DNA of 64,000 bases from Tethya wilhelma (taxonomy: Eukaryota; Porifera; Demospongiae; Tethyida; Tethyidae): positions 7,601,513-7,665,512 of the forward strand of contig CAXIPT010000002.1 in NCBI GenBank assembly GCA_964030475.1, read 5' to 3'. Both the position numbers and the translations under genes were made by a program. The notes under the pieces are model-generated. The model saw nothing but the letters and a program-made list of their open reading frames with translations, was not told the origin of the DNA and ran no database searches. Below, in pieces: positions 34,090 through 46,088 of this stretch. The stretch's first letter is position 1. Each line of letters opens with the position of its first letter.

Positions 34090-35196
34090 CAAGCATCTAA
34101 ATCTGCAGTCTCCCACCTCATCTCCCAATAAAAAAGCCTCCAAGAAGAAAGGGAAAGCAGTTCTCAAGAAGAAGATCACCAAGGAAGATTGAGAGTTGTC
34201 TCTGCTGAAGAACCATCGTCTCCTCAACCCCCCAAAATTGTCGCAACAAAGTTATGTGATAAACAAGTGAGTATGATTTTGAGTCTTTGGAATACCTGAA
34301 AATGTCTGATGTGACTACTTCATTATAGGGTGAACACAGTCGACCAGTTAACCTTGTTCAAGGGTATGTTTTGTGTGTATATTTATCCTTGAATAGTGTT
34401 TATTTTGCATTGTGTACAGTCATTATAATTATTGAAAGATGATGTCCAAGTATACGTAGCTACTGGTAGTTTTGTGAAGCTTTGTGAAATGCACAGATGG
34501 TAAACATATAAAAATTAATTAATGTTATCTTCATTAATATTTTGAATGTTGTTTTCTTTGGATAGACATGTTCTCACAAGTGAAACTCAAGAAATCCTTC
34601 CAAAATACACTTCCAATTTATACCTATAAACAGGCAGGTTGAAGGGAGAGGCACACTCAAAAGTGAAGAGGTTGTACCACAAATAAACACTGATCTTTAA
34701 TCTTTGACTATCATTTCCTCGAACTTAGTGCATGCATGTGACTTTTTGCAGGTATAATTACGTTACGTATGTTCTCAATCAATTTTATATTACCCCTTTT
34801 CATATTTATCATGCTGATTCTCTCAGTGATTTGCCCTAGCTTCAGATTTTTTTGTGTACAAATTTTCATTGCAAAATTATTCATTAATAATTTATTCTAA
34901 TTAATGCACATTCATGGCTTGTCATTCAATTCAGACTTTATTAAGACAATAATGCAACATTCACATTCATGGGCTTGTATTCAATTCAGACTTTATTAAG
35001 ACAATAATGCAACATTCCTATCATAATATTCTCTTAATATTAAGATCATTTTTAGCATTATTCAACCAATATAAGACATACTTCAACATAAGTCATTCAG
35101 CCGTAAGACAATCATGTAAGACTATATTCAGATATTATTCAAACACCCGTATGAGACACAGTTAAGACCAAAATCAGATATCTTATGGCAGTAGTG
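34090..35196 (+). mobile_element. transposon end X with CACTA-like terminus
   Basis: Begins directly after N 34089 and ends GGCAGTAGTG at 35196, the inverse of a CACTACTGCC terminus. Near its start is a basic coding exon (34109-34266; SPTSSPNKKASKKKGKAV, with a frame change after KITKED). Further possible exons are 34329-34363 and one from about 34570. Subterminal sequence is rich in GTCTTA words. A 60-bp stretch around 34915-35020 is tandemly duplicated here but single in copy Y. Confidence 0.6.
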
Positions 35197-35460
35197 TACC
35201 TGAGTGTAGCATTTTTATTTTCTTTTGCAAATGATGTAGCCAGGTGTATGTAAAGGCCTATATATTCTGATCCCCTTTAGATCCTATCACAAAACTTGTA
35301 AAATATAAAGAATTTTTATAGATCACACGAACATGAAATTGCCGCAAAAAAGTGGCAATTTCATGTTCATGTGATCTGTCTTTAAAAAATGACCTTTGAC
35401 CTGCTAACAAGTGACCGTCCNCCCTTGTGGTTTGTACTGTTTTGTAAAATGTGTTACTTG

Positions 35461-36538
35461 CACTACTGCCATAAGATATCTGATTTTGGTCTTAACTGTG
35501 TCTCATACGGGTGTTTGAATAATATCTGAATATAGTCTTACATGATTGTCTTACGGCTGAATGACTTATGCTGAAGTATGTCTTATATTGGTTGAATAAT
35601 GCTAAAAATGATCTTATTATTAAGAGAATATTATGATAGGAATGTTGCATTATTGTCTTAATAAAGTCTGAATTGAATTACAAGCCATGAATGTGTATTA
35701 ATTAGAATAAATTATTAATGAATAATTTTGCAATGAAAATTTGTACACAAAAAAATCTGAAGTTAGGGCAAATCACTGAGAGAATCATCATGATAAATAT
35801 GAAAAGGGATAATATAAAATTGATTGAGAACATACGTAACGTAATTATACCTGCAAAAAGTCACATGCATGCACTAAGTTCGAGGAAATGATAGTCAAAG
35901 ATTAAAGATCAGTGTTCATTTGTGGTACAACCTCTTCACTTTGAGTGTGCCTCTCCCTTCAACCTGCCTGTTTATAGGTATAAATTGGAAGTGTATTTTG
36001 GAAGGATTTCTTGAGTTTCACTTGTGAGAACATGTCTATCCAAAGAAAACAACATTCAAAATATTAATGAAGATAACGTTAATTAATTTTTATATGTTTA
36101 CCATCTGTGCATTTCACAAAGCTTCACAAAACTACCAGTAGCTACGTATACTTGGACATCATCTTTCAATAATTATAATGACTGTACACATGTCCCTGAT
36201 ATGTGTGCATGTACACAATGCAAAATAAACACTATTCAAGGATAAATATACACACAAAACATACCCTTGAACAAGGTTAACTGGTCGACTGTGTTCACCC
36301 TATAATGAAGTAGTCACATCAGACATTTTCAGGTATTCCAAAGACTCAAAATCATACTCACTTGTTTATGACATAACTTTGTTGCGACAATTTTTGGGGG
36401 TTGAGGAGACGATGGTTCTTCAGCAGAGACAACTCTCAATCTTCCTTGGTGATCTTCTTCTTGAGAACTGCTTTCCCTTTCTTCTTGGAGGCTTTTTTAT
36501 TGGGAGATGAGGTGGGAGACTGCAGATTTAGACGCTTG
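35461..36538 (-). mobile_element. transposon end Y, inverted partner of X
   Basis: Starts CACTACTGCC and mirrors X for about 1.08 kb, ending at the same basic exon (36538-36370). Flanking bases outside the two termini differ (TACCTG against TTACTTG), and there are indels between X and Y, so these are two copies of the same transposon end in tail-to-tail orientation. The 264-bp spacer contains N 35421 and a 24-nt hairpin (GATCACACGAACATGAAATT and inverse). Confidence 0.65.
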
Positions 36539-36810
36539 TATCAAGTATTTTCACTCTGACTCAAACAGTTTGTATTCCACAAGATGATAGTATTGGTAAA
36601 GAAGTGTTAAAAATACTTAATAAGATGTATACGAAACATACGCACTTTCAAATCCTTGCATGAGGCTACATTCTCCATTTACACTGAATACATATACGCT
36701 TGAACTCGTCAGGTATACTTCAATCAACATTTCAGACTGTGAAACAAAGGAGGATATAACATTATTTTCAAAAAATCATGCCACATATATACACTTGGTG
36801 ATATTTCTCT

Positions 36811-36865
36811 CCCCCTCCCCTCACCCACCCACACACACACACCTACCAACCCTCCACACACACAG
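36811..36865. repeat. CA/CCCTC-rich simple sequence
   Basis: Pyrimidine-rich tract with CACACACACAC and ACCCACCCA words on the plus strand, a plain low-complexity repeat. Confidence 0.7.
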
Positions 36866-37000
36866 TGACAAAAAAACAAGTTACTACTTTGAAGAGCTTA
36901 CCCAGAGCAGTAGCAGCAGCATGCAGTCCTTGGTAAATATAAAGTACGACCTAAAAACCAAATAAGTCAACAATCAGGTGACAAGTTAAACACATAATTA

Positions 37001-37208
37001 TACTGTATAGCGGGAAATTTTCGTGGGGGAAAATTTGCAAATTTCGCGGCTTGGCAGCTTTCTGCGAAAATTTTCCCCCACGAAATTTTTAAGGTACAAG
37101 GTTGTCACGTAATGTTGAGACGCAATCCACGAAAATTTTCCCTGCGAATTTCCATTCAAGACAAAAACGCAAAAAATTTCCCTCATGAAAAATTCCTGCT
37201 ATACAGTA
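37001..37208. mobile_element. MITE-1 copy B, complete
   Basis: Bounded by TACTGTATAGCGGGAAATTT and the inverse AAATTCCTGCTATACAGTA. This is the best-preserved copy and defines the family's ends. It lies downstream of G2. Confidence 0.8.
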
Positions 37209-37931
37209 CATCCAAGTCTTGTATGTACAGTAGCTTAATCTTCAATACGCTGATGTTCTCTCTGGTAATTGTTACTGTGGAGTACCTACCTTCTTAAGCG
37301 GAAGGGACTGAGATTCTACACATTCATATATTACTGAAGCTCAGAACAAAGGCACACATACACAACAAGGCTCACTAAAGTTAGCTTTAAAATAACTTCA
37401 TGGACCTATATATCCACATCAGCAAGTTCAAGTTCTGGCAACTATAAATAGTAAATTACACGTATAAAACTTACATCCAAGAATGTATCACTACAGTCTG
37501 ACACACTAGACCCCATTCCTATAGCTAAAGGCCGTACTTAATAGTATGGCAGTCTCATGTAGCCAGACCGTGGGCCCTTTGCCTGTACTAATCATACTAT
37601 AGTACTTGGTCTGGCACACCAGATACACTTGCACACTTACTTTTTTACTGTATAGCAGTCCCTTCTTCAAAAGTAAAGGAGTCTTGTTGACTGAGACAGA
37701 GCATCATAGCATGGCTGGTGTATTGACACTAAAAGTAAAACAACTTGTTCATATAAAGACATTGGGGGACATAAGTTCTGTAAAAGTGTTATCAACCATG
37801 CAGAGTTTCAGGCGTAGAAGCTTCTTATTAATGACAAACCGAGTGACAAACAGATAATTTATCAACCAGCATATCATACAAAATTTATTGTACCTTATAT
37901 TAGTAGCTCCATGTGCCTTGATACAAAGTAC

Positions 37932-40900
37932 CTTCTAGCTAGCTGGTGCCAGTCCAGGAGGTCAGTCAGAGCCTCAGATACAAGCTGAACACTCATTGTA
38001 GATTCATCTGTAGATGGTGTAGAGATGGTTGCCATAGTTAGAGTTGAACATAATTATTACTATAATTATACTGTAGCTATAATGAGTATCTGTCAGATGA
38101 CAATATGGTGTACCACTTCATGAGTAATATTATTTACTCAATCTGAAGTTAGGAAGGAAGGAATTAAGAACAAAAAAAATTCACTGGCATAATAATCGCT
38201 TTTGCCAATTAATTATCTCTTTCTAGCTCTTTTCTTTCCATAGTACCAGCACCTAATGTTTACATGCTGCTCCATTGCTCCCTCTTGAACAGGAACAAGT
38301 TCCAATTAATGTCCATATCAACACAGTACTCCAGCCTACCTATACCTTATAATTATAGGAATCTCTTCACTTCAATACTACACACAATTGTACTACTGTG
38401 GTGATGTTACTCTTCTCATTAAGAAAAATAAATTCAAATTACTCATCTAATGCAGCAATAATGTGCAATACCTTGGTCTGCTTCTTCTCTACTTTTCATC
38501 TGTTCCGATTCCACTTCAGATCCATCATCATCATTACTCAATGGTTTGTGCCCAACATCACCACTGAGAACTAACTGTTAGATTTATGCAAATGATAGTT
38601 TTTTATTGTAACTATTGGTAGTATGTATGTGGTCAAGTATGCTAAAACAGACCTGACTTTGTCCTTGAATCGAGTGTTGAACTTTAACCTTAATTTTGTC
38701 AACTTGTTCTTGTTGAACAAAGTAAGGGGCACCTACAATGTACAATCAATTGATCACAAATAAAAAATATTTTTCACCCAGCATTCACTAGATTGACAGT
38801 GCATGAGGAGACGATACGTTAAATGATTTACCTAACATTGGTAAATGATCAGGGTAGTAGTAGCCTCCACTGGATGGAGTAATACACTTCACATCAACCT
38901 AAAGGTTACAAGGTAATGTCAATTGGTCAATTCGTCTGAAGATTATATGTCACTGGGAGATCTATCACTATGCTGCTATACTTTCCTTGGTAGCTTAGTC
39001 TACAATTTGTTCTACTTTTAGTAGCATCCCATAAAACTTGTACTTGGGCAGCATTCTGATTGTGCACATGCAAAAAGAATTACAAAACATCAATACAACT
39101 TACTATAATTATAATATAATGATAACATACTAGCTATAATTATAATACTGTATAGTGGGAAATTTCCGTGGGGTTTCCGTTAGCTGAAAATTTACACCCC
39201 TGAAAATGTACATGTCCTGCTATACGGTATATATGATATCTCGACATGGTATTGTAACATAATGTCAGTAATGTTGTATATACCTGATGTGTCTCAAATG
39301 AGTGCTTGTTCCCTAATGAATCAATACTAGCACTGACAACTCCTGTTCCTCCATCACCACCTAACAATAACATCCATTGATTGGCAAATGAGTTGCAGAG
39401 TACATGTAGGATGCTTTGGTGGGATGATACTATAAAGATTCATCTCTACATAATTGCATGAATTTATACCGAGCTTGCAGTAGCATTTAATCAAAATGTT
39501 CGAGTCGGTCCAGGGACTTTCAAAGTCTTTAACTGAACCAATTGGCCAATATAAGTATGGTCTGCTGTTTAACTAAAGAAGGTTCACAAACCAAAACTTC
39601 CTAAAAAACCAAGTGCTATACTTCAAGTTCATTGACAATATAGTCCAATTTTAAAAGCTCATAGGGTCACATCTTAGCAATAAATGGTCCAATTTTTTTT
39701 CTGAATCACACTTTATTGGCCTGCACATCCAAACAATTGAGAGCCATTGTTATCATTCATATACTCATTGACATGCTACATAACAATACCACTAATGCTA
39801 CATACCATTATGGTCTGCATGGTTCCAGTCTGATCCTCTCACCACCACTGCTCCTGGGAAGATCCCTTTGGCTTCCAGTCTCCTAGCACCAGCTCTGGGA
39901 GGCAACTGGATATGGCTTCTGGACAGACTCAATTGTTTTTTTGGATCCCTACGTAATTTATAAATTTGATTTGGTTAATTTAAGTACGGGAAATGGTCAA
40001 GCAAGAGGTTGCGAAATTTTGAATATTTATGCATAAGTAACTTAAAGCAGACCAAGATAAAAACCATAATTATATGCATCAAGATTACTATTATACATAA
40101 TCCAGGGAGTGTGATTGGCCAATAATAGTATTGGCTGTCTTTTTGAGTCACAGCTAGAGATACAATTAGAGTGGTTCTCTAATTAGGGTTTTGCATAATC
40201 TTTATGATAATCACACAGTTAACATACCTTGCAGTTCTTGAAGGATAGTCATATCGTACAAACTTGTGTTCCAGTGAATCATTCAGTGCTACCATTCCTT
40301 GGTGGTAGCAGTGAGAACAGAGGTCATAGTCCCAGCATTCACTGCACTTCCATCTCATCCCACGGATAGGGTGTTGATTGCATGAGTCACATGTCACTGT
40401 TTTGAAGAACACATCTGTTGTACAAGATTAAAAGAAGCAAAATCATTCAGTCTTGAATAAAGAAGGCTGTTTTGTGACTTACATACATCCAAACTTGTTA
40501 ACTACTTAAAAAAACACATTATAGTGTAGCTCACCAGTAGGAGTACTGTCCAGTACTCTGAGGTCAAACTTGCCCTCCACCCCACACCGGTAGTGACCAG
40601 TGTCACCACAGTCCCACTGCACTAGAGCTGTTCTCCCTCCACCTGATGATGGCTCTGATATCTCCACCACTGTCCCCACATGACCCTCCCCTCCATCACT
40701 GGTGTCCACTGGGTCCCAGTCACGACCACGGACCACTCTTAAACCATGACAAAATACCTATGGATACATTCTTTAATCATGAGATTGACTTAATTAAAGC
40801 AGTTCACTTGCTTACATGGGTTAAAAATGGTAGAGTCATAGTCTGGATCCATGCAAGAAAAGCTCTAAAATTGTGAATGAATAACACGTACAGACATGAA

Positions 40901-43900
40901 TATAAGTTTGGCCAATTTTCTAAAACCTAAAACCTAAAATTCAGATACGTGGGGTGGGGGAGGGGGACTCCTCCAATATTGATAGAGGGGCTTAAGCTTC
41001 AAATAAATGCTATTATAATGAAACTTGATGCTATGACCGTGAAAGTGAATAATTGAGGGCTCGTATTCAGGGCAACAATTGCAATCAAAATATCATCAAA
41101 GATTAACTCTGTCTATGTGTGGGTCTAAGGCTTTGCCCCCACAGTAAACTTATACTCATACAACCACCTACGGACCACCCATGAGCAGGCTCTCTACCAT
41201 GATAATCATTACAAAAAAGCTAATAAACTTCAAATAGGTTAGGAAATGAGGATAACTATGACCATCTATATAGATTCAGTGATTTAACTCACTTGTTCTC
41301 CATTGGATACAGTGAGGGTAATAGCTGGAGGATGGTGTGGGGAAGGGGGTGAAAGAAAGTTCAAGAGTTCAATGTACACCATTACAACAAGGATTTTCAT
41401 CAGTTTAGCTGAACCAGAAGCTAACCATGTCTCAGTATGTTTCTATACGGAATAAACAGTGTATATTAATTGAATTCCAAAGGACAATAGACTATAGCTA
41501 CTATAAAAACATGCACAAACTCAATGTCCAGCTATATTTACCCTAGCCAGTGCTTCATCTTACCTCATTTCCCATAAAACAGTCAATAATTTTTCTATCA
41601 TCCTCATAAAGTCCACACAACACAATTTCTCTTAGATTTTTTAATCTTTGATTTCGTTGCAAGGACCTCTATATTAATAATAGTGTATAAACCAGTACAT
41701 GCATGTAAAAAGCAACAATCAGATCCACAAAAATATTACAATCATTAGCTCACAATTAATACTCACTTTTTTTTGTTTTCTGATTGCATTTGAAAGGTTT
41801 ACATCACCATGAATTGTGCTAAGAACAATATTTTTAATATTTGGAAGTAGAACAGGTATGCTATTAACCAGAAGTTCTATCGTTTCATTACCAATATTAA
41901 GGTTTCCTAGAACCCAAGAAGACAAATTTTTAAGTGGATGACTTGAACCACAAGTAACAAATGTTTGAATGTCATTCGAAGTTAAGGAGCAATCTTGAGA
42001 ATTAAGCTGAACTAAACCAGAACACAAAGAGAGAAGCGAGCTCAGGATACAGAAATTTTCACCCGAAAAGTCATTTTCAGTGACATTAAGATAGCAAACC
42101 GACTTGTTCAAGGGCACCTGTGCAATCAAGTTTGCAACATCACTCTGGGAGATAACTTCTGATTGAGTTGCTGTAAGGTTCAGACCACAATCGACCATTG
42201 ATAAAACTCTTATAAAGGAGCGTCTACTAGAGAGCATTCTACAGATTGCTAGAGTTCCTTGCAACCCCAATGGATTACCATCGAGAATAAGGCTAGTAAC
42301 ATTCATGTTTCCTGCCACGATACTTTCTGAGAGAGCTAATACACCACAATGGGATATCTTGTTTCTACTTAGTTGAAGCTCATTGCAAAAGTACTCTCCA
42401 CCAACGCTTTGAATAAGGGCCAAAATGCCTTCATCACTTAACATTGTCTCATGCAAATAGAGGCGTAATTGGAACTTCGAACTCTTGGATTCATTCAGCG
42501 TTCTTGATACAAGATAATTTGTTTCATTAGAGAATATATTACTACTAATAGCTTGGGCTCCTGGTACATGGAGAATATTTTCAGATAAATCAAGTAAAAT
42601 TAATCTTGTGCAGTGAGCAGAAAGAGGCTGTAAAAATGTAGTCAACACTACACCATTAATATCAGAGTCAGATGAAAGAGTGTCAGCTAAGTGGAGTTGA
42701 CTTAAACATGACAGTGTTCCATTTAGTACAGCATCTTCTAGTGCTTTAAAACCATTCACTCCAAGAGGGTTGTGAGATAGCTTCAAGACAGATAAGGTGG
42801 GAATTTTGATTGAGAGTGTGTTCATGATACAGTCAACTCCCTTTTGTCCAATTTGGTTGTCACAGAGATCCAGTTTAGCAAGGGAACCATACACTTGAGA
42901 ATCTAACGAAAAGAGCCTGCTGATGCCTTCATCAGTCAAATTATTTCCATTGAGCTTAAAACTATCAAGCTGTAACTGATTTGACTTAGTGACAAGTATA
43001 TTTACTAGAGAAACCACTCCTTTGTCTCCAAGTTTGAAACCATCAGCAGATATTTCTATAAACGTGTAAGATCTGAGATTTGACAATGTATAAATAGCGA
43101 CAGAACTATCATGGGCACTACGTATCTGCAGCAAGAGTCTGAAAGTGAATGATTGAACTACAAATGTAGTGATGTCGCTCCTTTGTGCCTCAAAACAGCA
43201 GTGCGATAGCAAACGCAGTGATCTGTAATCCATGCTGGTCCGATTCACAAAAAGAAAACTTTCCAGGAATGCTTTTGGTAGATTTATACAGCTAAGAGTA
43301 GTCACATTGCAGGCAATACCGAAGAAAAAGCACCACAATACTTCAAAATTACTGGAGTGTCAATATTTCTGACAAACAGCAAGTTGAGTGTCAGGAGACT
43401 GCCTTACAAGATGAAGAGCAGCTAGGTATTCCTGGAAGGTCAAGTGAGTGAAGTGAAAGGAAAGACCATAACCAGCTTCAGTGGAGAGAATGGAGTGGGC
43501 AGACTGAACCAGGCCGAACAAGAACAGGTCATTTGTTGACGAATTCCCTTCAGGAAACACTGCTGATAGCTCTTCCTCAGAAAAGACTAGCTGATTTCTC
43601 TCAATAGATTGATAAGCAAATTCACAAAGGCGATACCAAGAAGCTTGCAATTCTTCAGGCAAAGACTCAAAGCTAGAGAGGCTAAGAATATCGGAATACT
43701 GTGGGTACTTGGTGATGTTACGATACAAGGCCTGTAGTATGACCATCGTGTAGAGCTCTGTCATGGTATGTGGGAGTGAATGGGTTAATGTATGCTGCAA
43801 GTGGCACACAATTGCACAGTTTAGGGGTACACTGCATATACTGGCAATCAGAGGATTTGATTCCAATTGCTTCAAGAGGCTCACTGCTTTTTCAGGGTCA

Positions 43901-44625
43901 TCTTGAAACTCAGATTGGATGTATTCTGTGATATTTTTCTCACTGAAGCCAACTATTTCAACGAAACGATTTACTAGCATATTTTTGTGGAGACAACTTG
44001 AAGCAGACTGCCTTGATGTCAGTAATACTGACACAAATGGAAGGACATTTCCAAAGAGAAGGCTGTGTAAGAAAGATCCTCGTTCACGATTAGTGTTGCT
44101 CAATTCATCCCAGCCATCAGCAACAATCAGAACATCCTTACCTTCTGTCTCTTCCAAAGATTCAATGACAGAAGAACAAATTCTACTACTTCTATGGAAT
44201 AGCTTCAGAAGATCAGAGAGAGAAGCTACACTTGCTACTCGACCGTCTCGAAGTGGAAGAAGAAGGACCGAATGAAATTGGCCAAACAATTTCCCATTGG
44301 CCCAGTCTAAGGATACAATGGTGGTCAAGGTTGTCTTCCCTATACCAGCATCTCCCTCCACTAACACTCTCCTCACTGGTATTGCTTTATCTGTTTGAAA
44401 GAGATCAGCACACTCAATAGGACGTCTTTTGATACTTCCTTCCTCTTCTTCTTTCCCTCTCTGCCAGTTAGCAGCATAACCTTGAGCCCTTTCTCCTTCC
44501 ACTAGTTCTAGTTTAACAAGCTTCTCTCCATGACAAGGAGGATACTGATTCTCAGGACTCAAGATAAGTCTCTCACGGTATTTTGCCTTTAAACTTGTCA
44601 CAAATATTTCCATATTAATTTTCAC
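37932..44625 (-). CDS. G2: NACHT-LRR-MIB/HERC2-ZZ-MIB/HERC2 protein with a possible Death-like end; one in-frame stop
   Basis: Minus-strand exons: 44625-41767 (large), 41668-41564, 41442-41293, 40842-40816, 40757-40535, 40414-40228, 39948-39806, 39360-39284, about 39053 to 38985, 38898-38832, 38732-38653, 38574-38472, 38007-37932. Later exons are not resolved. The large exon has a NACHT ATPase (Walker A GDAGIGKTT, Walker B VLIVADGWDEL) and leucine-rich repeats (LKLSHNPLGVNGFKAL, SLILDGNPLGLQG). TGA at 43362-43360 interrupts it without a frame change. Phases then run unbroken through MIB/HERC2, ZZ (CDSC, CSEC, CSHC) and most of the second MIB/HERC2. The last readable exon (VSEALTDLLDWHQLARR) could begin a Death domain. 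The start is unclear; the first ATG in frame is about 12 bp inside 44625 and an upstream exon is likely. NACHT-LRR proteins are cytosolic sensors that oligomerise on activation. Confidence 0.75.
39146..39230. mobile_element. short MITE-1 derivative in an intron of G2
   Basis: Starts ACTGTATAGTGGGAAATTTC and ends GTCCTGCTATACGGTA; most of the interior is missing compared with 37001-37208. Confidence 0.65.
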
Positions 44626-44971
44626 GAAGCTTGAAAAATCTGCAAATCGTGTATTATTATATTAAACATGAAATACGAGTATGGATTGCAATTAAGCCAT
44701 TATAGTGTCCCAGATGGTAATGCAATTATACATAGTGTAAGTGAATGTGACTGTTTGTAATTACAGTTAGAAATCTGTTTGCCTATCTGGCAGTGTATAA
44801 GCCTCCTATTGCATGGTTCAGTGCATCTAGCTCTATAGCTATTTATGTGAGATGTATATATGCAGCTGTGGTCACTAGACCGACTTTCATCTTGCTGGCG
44901 TACATGTTGGAATACAAACTCAGTAATTGGGTGAACTGGAGTGAGCCTATTAATGCACCCAATAAATATAA

Positions 44972-45986
44972 CAAGTAGTAAAATTTTTTTAAAAAAATAA
45001 GCAGTGTAGGAATGGGCAGTGCATTAAAAAGTATTGGAACAACGCAGGGTCTCAATTTCGGCACATGACTACTTCATTTTTAATCTTGATCCTTCATATG
45101 GATTTTCAATGTTGTGTTGCGATGATCTGTACAATAGTACCGTAGCTTATTCATTGTATTGGTTCAAATTTCTCAGTATTGTAGCTAATCACTTGGCTAC
45201 TAAAGCAATAGAGTAAATTATAAGAGACAGGTATATAACTTAAACTAGACTGCCGGCCAAGAGTTGGGCGTAAAAATGAAGTAGTCATGTGCCGAAATTG
45301 AGACCCTGCCTTGTTCTAATACGTTTTAATGCACTGCCCATTCCTACACTGCTTATTTTTTTTGAAATTTTTACTACTTGTTCATTCACTTTTTTCAACA
45401 CTACAGTGTGGAGACTATTAGAGACTGGTTAGTCCGTACAAAAAAGCTTGAGTAGCAGCTATACACGCACTACATTATGCTGGAAGAGGCTAATGCGCAT
45501 GCGCATAGTAATGCTTGGATAGATGACATTTGAACTCTACCTACAAAGATGGCTTCCTTGTAGTACATGAATTCATACACTAAGTATGTATTTACTATGA
45601 CTATGTCAAGGAATTTAGTACCCATGAAAAGAACTTACTTTGTGCTGTCAAAGTAGGCTTAACACATTCTGGGTCTCTGGAAATGCATGCTTTTCATGTA
45701 AGTCAGTTAGGAAGTATAAGTAAGTACACAAGTTAGAAGAACAAAAATGGCACTATGGTGGCTTCCCACTAGTGCTCTCTACGAGTGCTGCAGAAAGTTT
45801 TTGTGAGTTTTTAAATTAGGCCTTGCATGCAGTTGGTAATCTGTCAGTGAGAGCTTTTGAGTAACTTTGAAGGTTTAATTTTGTTTGACTAGATTTTTAT
45901 GGTGGCCAACATATTGTATTGTGTCTATATGGGACAGTCAGCCCATTCCTACTATATATACGTACTACCATACGTATATGATAGAA
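44972..45986. mobile_element. repeat A (44972-45380) plus B (45381-45986)
   Basis: Same order and orientation as 5060-6074. B ends near TACGTACTACCATACGTATA, directly against the 3' end of LINE copy 2. Confidence 0.8.
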
Positions 45987-46088
45987 TACATTTTATTATT
46001 ATCAATAGCTTTACAATAACTGAGGAATAATTAAATTATATGTTCAGTTATTGATAGTTGTATTCCATGAAAGGAACAACTATTATAG

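Noticed and set aside
35325..35380. 24-nt hairpin between transposon ends X and Y as a further micro-hairpin insertion
   Set aside because: No flanking duplication, and the spacer contains a contig join, so origin cannot be judged.
37606..37857. A gene on the plus strand or further terminal exons of G2 at 37.6-37.9 kb
   Set aside because: Possible minus-strand exons can be drawn, but phases do not agree and no Death-domain pattern continues.
43360..43362. TGA read as selenocysteine
   Set aside because: No reason for selenium in a NACHT-LRR protein, and I see no selenocysteine-insertion structure. Mutation or error is simpler.
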